The position numbers were made by a program, and so were the translations under genes. DNA of 64,000 bases, taken from assembly GCA_028532985.1 (NCBI GenBank), contig JANCIK010000006.1, forward strand, positions 3,038,001 to 3,102,000, read 5' to 3'. The notes beneath the pieces are model-generated. The model searched no databases, was not told where the DNA came from, and saw only the letters and a list, made by a program, of their open reading frames with translations. Source of the stretch: Stropharia rugosoannulata (lineage: Eukaryota > Basidiomycota > Agaricomycetes > Agaricales > Strophariaceae). Below are positions 12,001 through 21,628 of this stretch, in pieces (the stretch's first letter is position 1; the number at the start of each line of letters is the position of its first letter).

Positions 12001-12402
12001 CATACCGCTTGTTATGGATACGGGGAGGATACTTGCGTTGGATGTGTCCGACAGAGATACTGACATACAACACGCTCTGGCAGAGGTAAAGTCCCGGCAT
12101 GATTTCTAATTAATTTGAAAACTAAACTATCACCTGCGCAGTTGTCCTCCATCAACGGCCTCGCATCCTACTCCTGTGCGAGGTTCTGGCCTAAGGATGC
12201 TTCAACAATTATAGGCTCCATTCACATACAACTCGCCGTGTCCCCCGCATCGCACGATCCAACAGGGCCACACTCGAGCCGTGGGGTCACGTACGCAGGG
12301 GCCGACCGTGTCGTTGAGCGTGTTGACACACTGCTCAGACAGAAGATTTCAGGGCTGGAAGAGCTGACTATACAGATTGAGGGGAAGAGGGGGATGGATT
12401 AA
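9004..12402 (+). CDS. MSC2: MSC2-type zinc transporter (cation diffusion facilitator)
   Basis: The gene has thirteen exons: 9004-9071, 9171-9369, 9426-9511, 9564-9624, 9674-9925, 9996-10224, 10277-10477, 10524-10629, 10681-10773, 10835-10940, 10990-11829, 11885-12085 and 12142-12402, for about 900 residues. The N-terminal half has many hydrophobic segments, as in yeast Msc2. The CDF core follows: GVWTNSLGLISD, then AIHMAFDCMAIGMG with the metal-binding His/Asp pair, then FTYGYGRIETLSGF. A very long His-rich cytosolic loop (HxH and GHSH units, most of exon 11) precedes NMRGVFLHVMADTLGSVGVI, which holds the second His-x3-Asp metal site. A C-terminal CDF domain ends the protein. MSC2 proteins load zinc into the ER and early secretory pathway, usually as partners of Zrg17-type subunits. 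The exon 5 donor at 9926 (GTTCGT) is the least certain boundary. Confidence 0.93.
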
Positions 12403-12701
12403 ATGATAACGCTTAGTGCGGCATTGGATTTAGGTATGGATGTAATTTATAGTAATAATATCGTGTGTACATGGGTGATTCGGCACCCGCGCTTAACTGC
12501 AGCTACTTAATAGTGAAGAAGCATAGCCGTCGCGACCCGCATTCTATTAAAAGTGTGACTCGGATCCGTCCAAAGATATTGTCGAGTCATACTCAAACCA
12601 AGACGTTTTCTTCTCCGACCTGGCACCCATCCCACTACCCAAGGCCTCTTGTGGTGTAATAACTGAAGGTTTGTATGTAAACAATCGCGTCGGATCAGAA
12701 A

Positions 12702-14211
12702 ATGTCTGCACTGCCATTGTCGTCTCTTTCTATCTTTCCTGCGACTAGAGAACAGATACGAGAATCTCGCACGCGAAGTTTTAAATTATGGGGCCGAGGT
12801 ACTACTTTGGATCAATATCTCGAGCGTGACGCGCGCGTTATGAACCACGAAAGTGCTAAAAACCATCGGATAATCACCTGGTAGGTCATCGACACTCAAT
12901 GCGCTCGTCGCCACAAGTGATTCAGAGGAGTTTGCCCATAGGGTTCTCGCGCGTCGCGATTCCCCCACTGCCTTAGATTTTCTCTGTTCATGTGAAACGT
13001 GCGTGGTATTCTTCACACAAACAAGGGCATCTTACGAAGATATATCTCCCTAAAGCTCTCGGCGAGATGGTCTTTTTGTGCGACCTTCTGCCAGAGCGGG
13101 CGAGACGAACATTGTCGAGGAGGTCGATGGCTATGTAGTCGGGTTGGTATTTACGCCAGTCGAGAACCGGGGCAAAGGCTATGCGAAGCACCTAATGCGC
13201 TTGCTGCACTGGGTCATCGGGCGTCGGGAATCTCTGCCATTGAATGAATTCCCAACTTCAGAGTGGGGCAGTCCCCCTGAACGCCCGGCCTATGTCAAAG
13301 AAGGACACTTCTCTACATTGTACAGCGAGCTCGGCCCCCATTTTTACGAGATGACAGGCCCGACGTTGCAGGAGGGCGGTGGGTGGCGCGTTGCTGAGCC
13401 AATATCGACGATGTGGGATGTAGACGACGTTCACGCCCGCCTCTCTTTGACTAGTACGCTCTGTACGTCTCACGACCACTGGCGCTGGCTGGATAAAGAT
13501 AGCTTCGTCACGGCATCCGACGCAGACGCCGGTGTGATGAAGCGGGAGTTACTCGAGGAAGCAGCGCTTCGCCCTGTCGTCTTCACGTACCTGCCGACTC
13601 ACGGAGCAGGTGATTTCCACATCTACCGCCTCCAGCAGTTTTGGCGTAATATGCGGCCTGTGCCCGTTTACTGGGGCCTATGCAATGCGTCTAACGACCC
13701 TTCTGTTCTTGATGTATCCACGTTCGCCTCCTGGACGCTGGACTACCGACCTGCAGTTATGAACAGGTTGATTATCACACGGTTAAGGTCCTCTCAGGAT
13801 AACTTCCTGGCTCTCCTCTTCCAGATTGTCGACTTTGCGAAGCGACACTCAGTAGAGGAAATTGAAGTCTGGGGCTTACCACCCCACCTACGGTCTCTCG
13901 CGGCGCATGCAATGGGCCGAACTTTTATGCGGGATGAGCATCTGCCATCGTATAAACTTTACGGAGTTGGCAGTGAAGTAGAGGAGCTCAAGAATGTTTA
14001 CTGGGCGTATAATGAAAAGTATGTCCTTTACTTCCGTCATTCTACAGATTGTGCAGTCACTTACTTGGAGTACATCCCTCTTCAATCGGACATAAAGGTT
14101 TTCCAGATGACACTGCCCTACAGGAACAATATATTTTACTCTCTGTACTGGGGAATGGGAACGGCCTCATCGAACGCTTATAACATACTTACAAGGGGTC
14201 AGAAAATGTGA
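12702..14211 (+). CDS. LYC1-like GNAT N-acetyltransferase, intact copy
   Basis: The exons are 12702-12880, 12942-12998 and 13056-14211, in frame throughout, for about 463 residues. Features typical of basidiomycete LYC1-like acyltransferases are LSIFPAT near the start, LDFLCSCET, the acetyl-CoA-binding NRGKGYAKHL in motif A, a WRWLDKD block, FASWTLDYRP and MNRLIITRLRSS, ending near WAYNEK. LYC1 acetylates lysine at N6 in yeasts that degrade lysine; the role here is inferred from family only. The last ~65 residues after NEK look unlike the family. A GTATGT donor at 14017 could be spliced to several downstream AGs, so the true C-terminus may be shorter. It is the functional counterpart of the broken copy at 7424-8766, on the other side of MSC2. 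Confidence 0.82.
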
Positions 14212-14280
14212 CGCACCAATTCTTTAATATTTTTAATGCCTAGTCTGTCTCGAGTCCAGGCATTCCACTTTGCTCAAATA

Positions 14281-14540
14281 TTGCTTTGTACGATCCTTGC
14301 TTCTTGCTCATTTCTTTTTCTTCAGAGCTGCGTTATCGCCCTCCAATGCACTCCAATCAACGTCAATCTGTAAACTTCGTGGTGAATGGATACCTTAGTG
14401 TGGCAGTGTCCGATGAATGGCGTGTCTGGTCAATGTAGATCAGTCTCATCGCGCTCCATAACTGCTTCCTTATGAATAAATGTATTTGTTTGACGATTAT
14501 TATGACAATGCTGTTAAGCCCGTACCACAGCAAACTAGCA
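14281..14540 (+). pseudogene. Orphan 3' end of a class I hydrophobin
   Basis: This stretch is a diverged copy of 17217-17480, the 3' end of the intact hydrophobin. It includes the end of the last intron (TTCAG at 14321-14325), a last exon at 14326-14373 that reads SCVIALQCTPINVNL then stop (intact copy: SGVIALGCTPVNLNL), and about 170 bp of 3' flank. The matching includes the TGTGGCAGT and GATCAGTCTCATCG segments. No signal peptide or earlier cysteine exons precede it; similarity begins inside the last intron. It is a truncated duplicate, and it sits directly behind the acetyltransferase stop. Confidence 0.85.
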
Positions 14541-16743
14541 CCTGAATCTATAGTCATTACTTATAGGGACCTCGGCTGTCAAACCGTGGCATCATATAGC
14601 CGTGTATAGGAAGAAAGATGCCAAAAAAGGGTTAGACTGCTAAAGGTTTCCGTTGTTTCGTCGTGCGTACGGGCACAATTTCTCCCCGTCCAAAGACCAG
14701 GTAATGGTTCGAAAAAAGAAGGGGAGCACTTACCTGGCTTATGCAACAGCACGCACTTGCGCAGTCCTTTTGATCAACCCCTCCAATTTACTCATGCATG
14801 CGGGGACAACTTCTGCGTATACAACCAGGGTATCGTCATAAATGCCTGTCATGTATCATACTCACCATTAATCCCGATATGAAGTGTTACAACTGCTTCT
14901 CATTCCACACACAGTCGTGTCATGCAGTGCAAGTCCGAAGCCGAGTCGTGCTGGAACAACTGTCGACACAGTGAGTAAGTAATCAGTTCGTCCATTCGCA
15001 GACTTTGAATGCGCCCCCGTCCTCCACTTTGCATGAAAAGACCGGGGTCACTCGGCGACAAGTGGGCTTTATATTACAATTTTATGATGTACTCGAGTAC
15101 ATGACTGTAAACTGCCCATCGTGGATAGACGAGAATTTGCTTACTATTATACAGAGCCTCGAGGTACGTATTTATTAATTCCCATAAATATGGTGTTGTG
15201 CAACATGTGTAAGTACTCTTGGTTGTTGCCATACCTTGCTGGCGAACGCTACAGTCAGATGCACGAGGAGAGGGCGAACGTAGATGAACTAGAAAGTAAG
15301 TTTGTGTGTTTATATCAAACCCAACTTGATTGAGCTTGTAGTTTCTAGCAGAAGCAACGTATTGGCCCCACATCGCGGACCACAATGACAGCGGCCCTCT
15401 GCTACTCTGAACTCGGCATAAGCGCCCACAACTTTAATAAAGTCAGCGCAATGACAACGAGCACAATGGGACGGCGCTTACCTAGCAGAGCGCGAGGTGC
15501 AGTTGTCCCGCCCCCGCGCGTCTATGACCCGGTGCGAAACAAAAACTTGCTGATTCGCCTAGACCCCAGAGTATCCGCCCCCGCTGAGAATGGTATGACT
15601 GCGGTCGTCACCGCAGGTACGCCGCCCAATGCACTTGCCCCGCTTGAGCAGTGTGGTCGGGTGTCGGCAAGATAAAGCCAGGGGGCGAGCACAAATATTC
15701 AGAATTATGATTCAAAGGAAGAATTTATTAGTGACGATGGCAGTCAAATGGCCAACAAATGGCAGTGGGTGCAAGTCAAAAGCGGTTTCGCTTGGGATGT
15801 CACTGTCTGTGATGTCACCGGGCTGGTTAGTCACGGTTGCCTGCATCAAGCCTCCTTTCAACTTGCTTCCAACTTGCTTCAGCCTGGTTCAACCAACTTT
15901 CAACAACTACGCACAAACTGAACTCGTCTTGCTCTGGAAATGGAAACCCGCCGGGCGCATACTTGTCCCTATGTCATTCAATATCTGTCTTGTGCTTCAA
16001 TTATTCTCCTTCTGATCGCCAATAAAATTGCTTGCAAAAATATAACACCCAGGCATTGAGACTTCCACGCCCGAGATTCCAGCAACATTCGTCCTCTGTT
16101 CTTGACTTGTTCTTTCGGACCGAGTTACTGAGAAATTCAAGAGAACTTCCAGCGAGAAGTTCTGATGTCTTGCTGTCGACGTTCAAACGTTCCTTGCATC
16201 TGGCGACGACCAGCTCCAATTATAGAGTACGACTTCCCAATCATGTCAAACCACAAGCGAGTGCATCTTAAGGCTGGTATCATCTCGGAGCTTGCGCTAT
16301 GTGCGGTTGATTGAAGTAAGATCTCCTGTACTGTCGATCCTCTTACTGAAGAGACCAACGAAACTGGGAGGTCGTGATGACAGTTGAATTGCTCCGTCAA
16401 AATGTTTTCTTAACTTCTGGGGGCCCCTTTCTACTCTGACTCATGTACTGATAATAACTGGGTACATGTGTATAATGACATACCACACGAATTGTCACTA
16501 CGATTTGGGCAATTACGAAGGTTTGAATAACATGAACTGTGCTACATATATTCGGAGTTCTCAGGGTCGACACCGACCGACTCATCCCCTCGAGGACATT
16601 GGTGTGGATCCCTTTTGCTACGCTGCGTATGCGAAGGAATTCATGTGGATACCTTGCTCGCGAAATGGTATAAAATGGCTCTGTCTGCTGCTCAATCGTC
16701 AGTCGAACCAGTGCTAACGTTCTACTACTTTCATCAAACAAGA
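14541..16743. other. Intergenic, no recognised gene
   Basis: I see no recognisable protein family here. Several short open frames (for example around 15121-15333, 15385-15675 and 15629-16015) have no family signature. Splice-like signals around 15160-15350 could link small exons but the result is not recognisable. A perfect 8-bp inverted repeat (AGAACTTC...GAAGTTCT) lies near 16139-16162. A TATAAAA box near 16669 probably belongs to the hydrophobin. Confidence 0.5.
16669..16675 (+). promoter_or_regulatory. Putative TATA box of the hydrophobin gene
   Basis: The sequence TATAAAA ends about 68 bp before the hydrophobin ATG at 16744. Strongly expressed fungal genes such as hydrophobins often carry a TATA box at this spacing. 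This is inference from position and sequence only. Confidence 0.5.
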
Positions 16744-17309
16744 ATGCATTTCACCGCCGTCGTCGTTGCTTCTCTCCCCATCTTTGCTGCCGCCACAGCC
16801 ATTCCTCAGGCACTCTCTCGTCGTGACTGCGACACTGGCTCCCTTCAGTGCTGCCAGACAACTCAGAATGTAAGTCTTTATGTTCATCCGTTAAGATATA
16901 GTCAACTTACAACTGCACGTACAATCAATAGGAGAGCTTGACCTCCCTTGCCGAGCTTGGCGGTCTTTTGGGACTTAGCCTCCCTGCCATCGCTGGTCTT
17001 GTTGGCCGTATGTGCTACATCCTGGTTTTCATCCAAATCACCGTACTAATATTGTATTTGATTAGTTACCTGCAGCGGTATCACTGGTGTCGGAGTCGGT
17101 GGAACCTCCTGGTAATTATGCAATCCAATAATAACAATAACATTAAAGCTGATGAATTTGTACAGCTCCGCGCAACCTGTTTGCTGCACCAACAACTCAT
17201 TCGTACGCACTGACATTTACTTTATACGATCCTTGCTTCTTGCTTATTTCTTTCTCTTCAGAGCGGCGTTATCGCCCTCGGATGCACTCCAGTCAACCTC
17301 AACCTGTAA
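16744..17309 (+). CDS. Class I hydrophobin
   Basis: The five exons are 16744-16869, 16932-17007, 17066-17111, 17166-17202 and 17262-17309, giving 110 residues. The protein starts with a signal peptide (MHFTAVVVASLPIFAAATA). The eight-cysteine hydrophobin pattern follows: one Cys in RRDCD, the pair in LQCCQ, one in LTCSG, one in GTSCS, the pair in PVCCTNN and the last in GCTPV. Spacing around the second cysteine pair and the QCC/VCCTNN context fit class I. Hydrophobins are secreted, self-assemble at air-water interfaces, and coat aerial hyphae and fruiting bodies. The last exon is only 48 nt. Its 3' end is duplicated at 14281-14540. A TATA box lies upstream. Confidence 0.95.
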
Positions 17310-17480
17310 ATTTCAGGGCGAACGGATAGCTTGGTGTGGCAGTTTCCGATGAATCGCGTGTCTGGTTAATGTAGATCAGTCTCATCGTGCTGTCTTTAAA
17401 CTGCTTCCTTATAAATGGATCTGTTTGACGGTTATTATGGCAATATTGTTTGGCTCGTACGAGTCATTAAACACCTGGCG
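17217..17480 (+). repeat. Duplicated hydrophobin 3' segment, intact copy
   Basis: This segment matches 14281-14540 in the same orientation, from inside the last intron, through the last exon, to about 170 bp of 3' flank. Differences are scattered substitutions and small indels, so the duplication is not very recent. Confidence 0.8.
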
Positions 17481-17884
17481 TCATAATCATTACTTATAAC
17501 AATCGAGCACAACAATTTCAGAACGTCATATTGATTAAACAAGTGCATTCAAGATGACTATACTATACATGTGGGTGTGCTCTAGTATGCATAGAATTCG
17601 AAAATCAAACATCAGCATTCATCACGACCTCATTTAAACCTCATTTGGGCCTCATGAGTAATATCGACGATTGAACCAACAGTATTGAATATAATTGACA
17701 CAACGTCGTTGCATCCAATCAACATAAGTTTCAAGCAAATGTAACAGCTGAACAAGCCCTAAAGTAGTCACGACCATGTGAGATTGACGAGACGCGTCTT
17801 GTCACATTCACTTTACATCTTAATGCAAGTCGTCCTGCAACTTAAGTTATCATTATAAGTTGAAACAAATATAACCACCACATC
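17310..17884. other. Intergenic between hydrophobin and thymidylate kinase
   Basis: The first ~170 bp are hydrophobin 3' flank, shared with the relic at 14281-14540. The rest is AT-rich and holds a short direct repeat of ACCTCATTT near 17627-17655. It should include the thymidylate kinase promoter; no clear motif was seen. Confidence 0.5.
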
Positions 17885-18805
17885 ATGTCTTCAAGCACCA
17901 GACGTGCACCATTCATCGTTATAGAAGGTCTTGACCGGTCGGGCAAAACAACACAAACCGCGTCTCTGCACGCGCGCCTGCAATCTAGTGGCACCCAGTC
18001 ATCTCTTCTCAAATTCCCAGGTACGCCATCCACGCTGTAGAAGATTTAGACCAAACTAATCATCTGCATTCATGTGACGATTGTGCGCCCCGACAGACCG
18101 CACGACCGCCATCGGGAAGATGATCGACGCGTATCTGCGTTCCGCGTCGGATCTAGACGACCGTGCCGTGCACCTCCTCTTCTCCGCGAACCGCTGGGAG
18201 CTCGCGTTCGTATCATGTTCTTTTTAGACATCCTATGCTGACTGACGCGACGCCGGCGGCGCATGCTACTTGCCCTTCCATACAGATCCACAATCGAGCA
18301 AACGCTGCTTAGCGGGACACCCGTCATCTGCGACCGGTACGCGTTCTCCGGTATCGCGTTCTCAGCAGCAAAGGTAGCGCCTGCCGCCGCCGTGCCACCA
18401 AGCACTGTATTGCCAGCACCCCCACACCCCCAGCCCACCCCGCTGCTCCCGTTCGAGTGGTGCCGGGCGCCAGACATCGGCCTCCCCGCGCCCGATCTCG
18501 TGCTGTTCTTCGACATCACGCCCGAACAGGCGCGGGCCCGCGGTGGGTACGGCGAAGAGCGCTACGAGAAGGCGGATATGCAAGCGCGCGTACGCCAGCA
18601 GTTCCTGCGGATCGGCGACGAGATGCGGGCGGCTAGCCGTGGCGTTGGCGGCGCTGCCGCTAGTGGCACGCCGGCGAAGACGCGATGGGTGGTAGTTGAT
18701 GCGGGGCGGGAGCGGGGGGTGGTGGAAGAGGCAGTTTGGGAGCTTGTGTGTCCGCTAGTGAAGGATGGGGTTGAAGGGCCTGTAGGACGACTATGGGCCG
18801 AGTGA
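17885..18805 (+). CDS. CDC8: Thymidylate kinase (dTMP kinase)
   Basis: The exons are 17885-18020, 18097-18205 and 18286-18805, giving 254 residues. The enzyme phosphorylates dTMP to dTDP for DNA synthesis. Visible motifs are the P-loop GLDRSGKTTQ, LFSANRWE, the nucleotide-binding CDRYAFSG, APDIGLPAPDLVLFFDI and the lid RGGYGEERYE. The protein is longer than the usual ~210 residues for two reasons. A Pro/Ala-rich insert follows AFSAAK, and a Gly/Ala-rich stretch (SRGVGGAAASG) lies near the C-terminus. The insert region 18374-18433 is exactly 60 nt, starts GT and ends AG, so it could be an in-frame retained intron; splicing it out leaves the frame intact. The gene is convergent with the Rho3-type gene. 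Confidence 0.93.
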
Positions 18806-19671
18806 AAACATTATCCATTACGCATCTTTATCTTTAGCTCATGTTATGGAAGTTCTGGTCATTTGACTGTAGCAGTGGCATAGTAGTGATCATCAGTCGG
18901 GCTGCGGCTTCCATTCGAGAAAATTGCCGTGAAATGAAAGAGTAACAAGACAACCTTAGAGCTTCAAATTTGGTATCGATGGATTCAAGGTTGCCGACAC
19001 GGGAGGATCAAATAAAAAAGAGAACAGAAAGAAAACACACCGTGAACTATTGACACATCCAGTTCCTTGTTTGTTCTCGTCCATAGTTATCATCCATCTT
19101 GGCAGTAGATATCTGTTAATACACGTATGTAGGTAAAATGTCAAAGTCCAAAGAACTCCACTGGATCCGGAGAACGTATGTAGGATAAGATGAAGCTAAA
19201 ACCACGAACAAATCAAGCAGAGCAGAGGAGAGCAAACGAGGAGAAAGCAGGTAGGAATAGGTACTACCGCCGCACAGCCGGTTATAGCTGTGGAAACACA
19301 GTAGGCATCTACGAGTGCGAGCGGGAAGGATCGCTATGTGGAGAAAGGGAAGGCGATAGCAGAGGTGATAAAGGGTATAAGATGACCCAAACAGCCGGTG
19401 AATATGTCATCGTCACGGTCGTGACCAATAGTCTTGAAGAGTCCTCGCGAGTGGCCTGCTAGCGTCTCGTTCGAGTTGTCGAAATGCGGGATAGTCGTCT
19501 AATACCTCGCCGTTCCAGTAGTCCGTGCTTTATCCAAAATGCCTTATAGCACCCCAATATATCCCCGTGTCCATTCCTCGCCAGCTCCAAGCGTCCATCC
19601 CGCAGATACAGAGTGAAATGATACCCAAAATTTGAAAGAAGCTTGAGATATAGTCGACACCAGCGGAGGCC
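18806..19671. other. Intergenic between two convergent genes
   Basis: This spacer should hold the 3' UTRs of thymidylate kinase (+) and the Rho3-type gene (-). A short open frame at 19190-19462 (+) lies antisense to the probable Rho3 3' region and has no family signature. Nothing else is recognised. Confidence 0.5.
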
Positions 19672-20880
19672 TCACATCACGATGCAGCTATCTCCTGAGC
19701 CTTTTGGCCGTGTGCTGAGAGACGCCCGTGCAGCTTCATAGAATACTTCAGTGACGCCACGATTGTGTTTTGAGCTACATTCTAGAAAGAGAATCGAATA
19801 TAAGCTAAAGGAGCCAGGTAGAGCTACGAAAGCACAAAATAATGCGTACCAAGGTAGCGTGACGCGCGTATTCGCCGAGCCACAGCCAGACCCTCTTCGT
19901 ATTGCACCGGATGTGTTCCGTAGCGCTTCAACCGCTCCTTGATAACGGGCTCATCTCGCAGATCGCATTTCAAAGCTTGAAGGATATCAGGATATCAATC
20001 GGATAAAGAGGGAGAGATGCCGCGAACCAACGAGAACCAGCTAAGAATGTTATTAATCAAAAGATATGCTCGCAGAAGATCACGGTGGACGTACCTTAAC
20101 CCCTGGACAATGCTCCAGAATTTCGTCCAGCCACTGTCACCCCACAGGAGGTTGAGTCGCGCGAAGTATAGGGCAAAACTGTGCGGCAATTACCTTGGAT
20201 TCGACGTTCTCCAATGACACTGGATTATCCACCGAGAAACATATCATGATAACATGTGTTTCGGCGTAGGACAGGGACCTCAGGCGATCAAACTCTTCTT
20301 GGCCTAAATTGCGGAGAGGTCGTTAATGAATTAATAAATATGAATTTGAGATTCCGGCCACCGTAGTGCAAATGTCCACAGTCCACGTACCAGCCGTGTC
20401 CCATAAACTAAGTTCCACTAGCTGTTCGTCGACGTATATGTCGTGCACGTAGTTCTCGAAGACCGTCGGTTCGCTATGACCGCATCAGGATTCAGGACTG
20501 CGGATGGACGCATATATGCAGCATACGCACTAAACCTGGGTGAAGAACCCCCTTGTAAACACGTTGAGAAGCGACGTCTTCCCTGCACACGACAAATGAC
20601 GATCAGCCACCAGCAATCCTACTTCCACCAGTCGCCCCAGCTTCAGCCCTCAATAGTACGCACCACACGCTCCATCGCCACATACGACAACCTGAACACG
20701 CTGTTTAGCAACCAAAGAGTTAAGAAGCAAGTATACCAGTCTAGATGCACCTTTCTTTGGATCTGCAGAGTAAAACAGGGCCCGTATTGGTTCTGGCACG
20801 CGGCGTTTACAGACTGCTGCACTCACTGGTCTTCCGCGCCCGAAAGATGATCCTTTGGACGGTGTACCGCACAGAGACAT
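19672..20880 (-). CDS. RHO3: Rho3-type small GTPase
   Basis: The nine exons on the minus strand are 20880-20827, 20700-20664, 20582-20531, 20473-20391, 20303-20194, 20133-20095, 20040-20028, 19975-19850 and 19781-19672, in frame throughout, for 207 residues. Motifs in order are the P-loop GDGACGKT, effector region [35 protein letters not shown] and ECSSKHNRG, then the CAAX box CIVM at the end for prenylation. [11 protein letters not shown] is characteristic of fungal Rho3, which controls polarised growth and exocytosis at the hyphal tip. Exon 7 is a microexon of only 13 nt (20040-20028), encoding LVLV and the first base of the next Ala; without it the conserved strand before LKCD is lost. The gene is convergent with thymidylate kinase. 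Confidence 0.93.
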
Positions 20881-21628
20881 ATTCACAGCGTATATTTGGA
20901 CTTCAGGTTGGGATTTCTTCGTTTATGCGTGCGCACGGAGAGACGAAGGGGGTAATTGGACGGTGGGGAAGTGGTAGGAAGATTCAAGAGGGAGAGAAAG
21001 AGGGAAACATTACACATTCATCCTAATTCGGGTCTCCACACTACACCACGTGAGATCCCCGGCCACGGCCCGTGCCTGGCTCCGCTTTTAATCAAGACCA
21101 AATCGAGACAATTCGTTTTGCTTCCACATCGCATCATCCGAGTCCATGGTGTATACGTTGTGTACACAATGTACTCGAGTATACACGACTTTCTTAACTG
21201 AACCTTGACTTACATCCCGTCAACGAATGGACAAGTCCACATCCTGCTGGAACAATAGGAGGATATGAATCCTCTTCCCCGGCAGCAAAGCAAAGCAGAA
21301 GACCAGTTCTAAGATCTACATGGCCGTGCAGTGTGCACTCATGGGTATAAAATACCTAATCCTTGTTAAGGCATGTCTGTATGCAGATACTACACATATA
21401 TCCACAATATCAAATGCTGGAAGGTGTCAGTCATCGGACCATAGCAGTTCAAGTGAGGCTTCACCTTTATTACTTCGCTTTCGACAAAATACATACAAAG
21501 AGATGAGACTAAATGATAAACGCAGTCGAGGCTTCAGAACAAATACAACTAATAACACAATACAAATAACGTCAAGGAATAGCAAGAAAATACATATCCA
21601 ACCGTACCACTATTATTACTGCCACCCA
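20881..21628. other. Intergenic: RHO3 upstream region and TF 3' region
   Basis: The part next to 20880 should contain the RHO3 promoter. A palindrome-rich stretch at about 21149-21186 has outer arms GTGTATAC/GTATACAC around an inner TTGTGTACACAA. The stretch 21300-21628 is probably the 3' UTR of the transcription factor. No gene is recognised. Confidence 0.5.

Noticed and set aside
14017..14106. Possible last intron of the intact acetyltransferase
   Set aside because: GTATGT is a good donor but no acceptor gives the family-typical C-terminus, so I kept the open frame to 14211 and noted the doubt.
15385..15675. 96-codon plus-strand frame containing RARGAVVPPPRVYDPV
   Set aside because: No family match and no supporting splice context; too weak to call a gene.
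19190..19462. 90-codon plus-strand frame downstream of thymidylate kinase
   Set aside because: It lies antisense to the likely RHO3 3' region and has no recognisable family or codon pattern.
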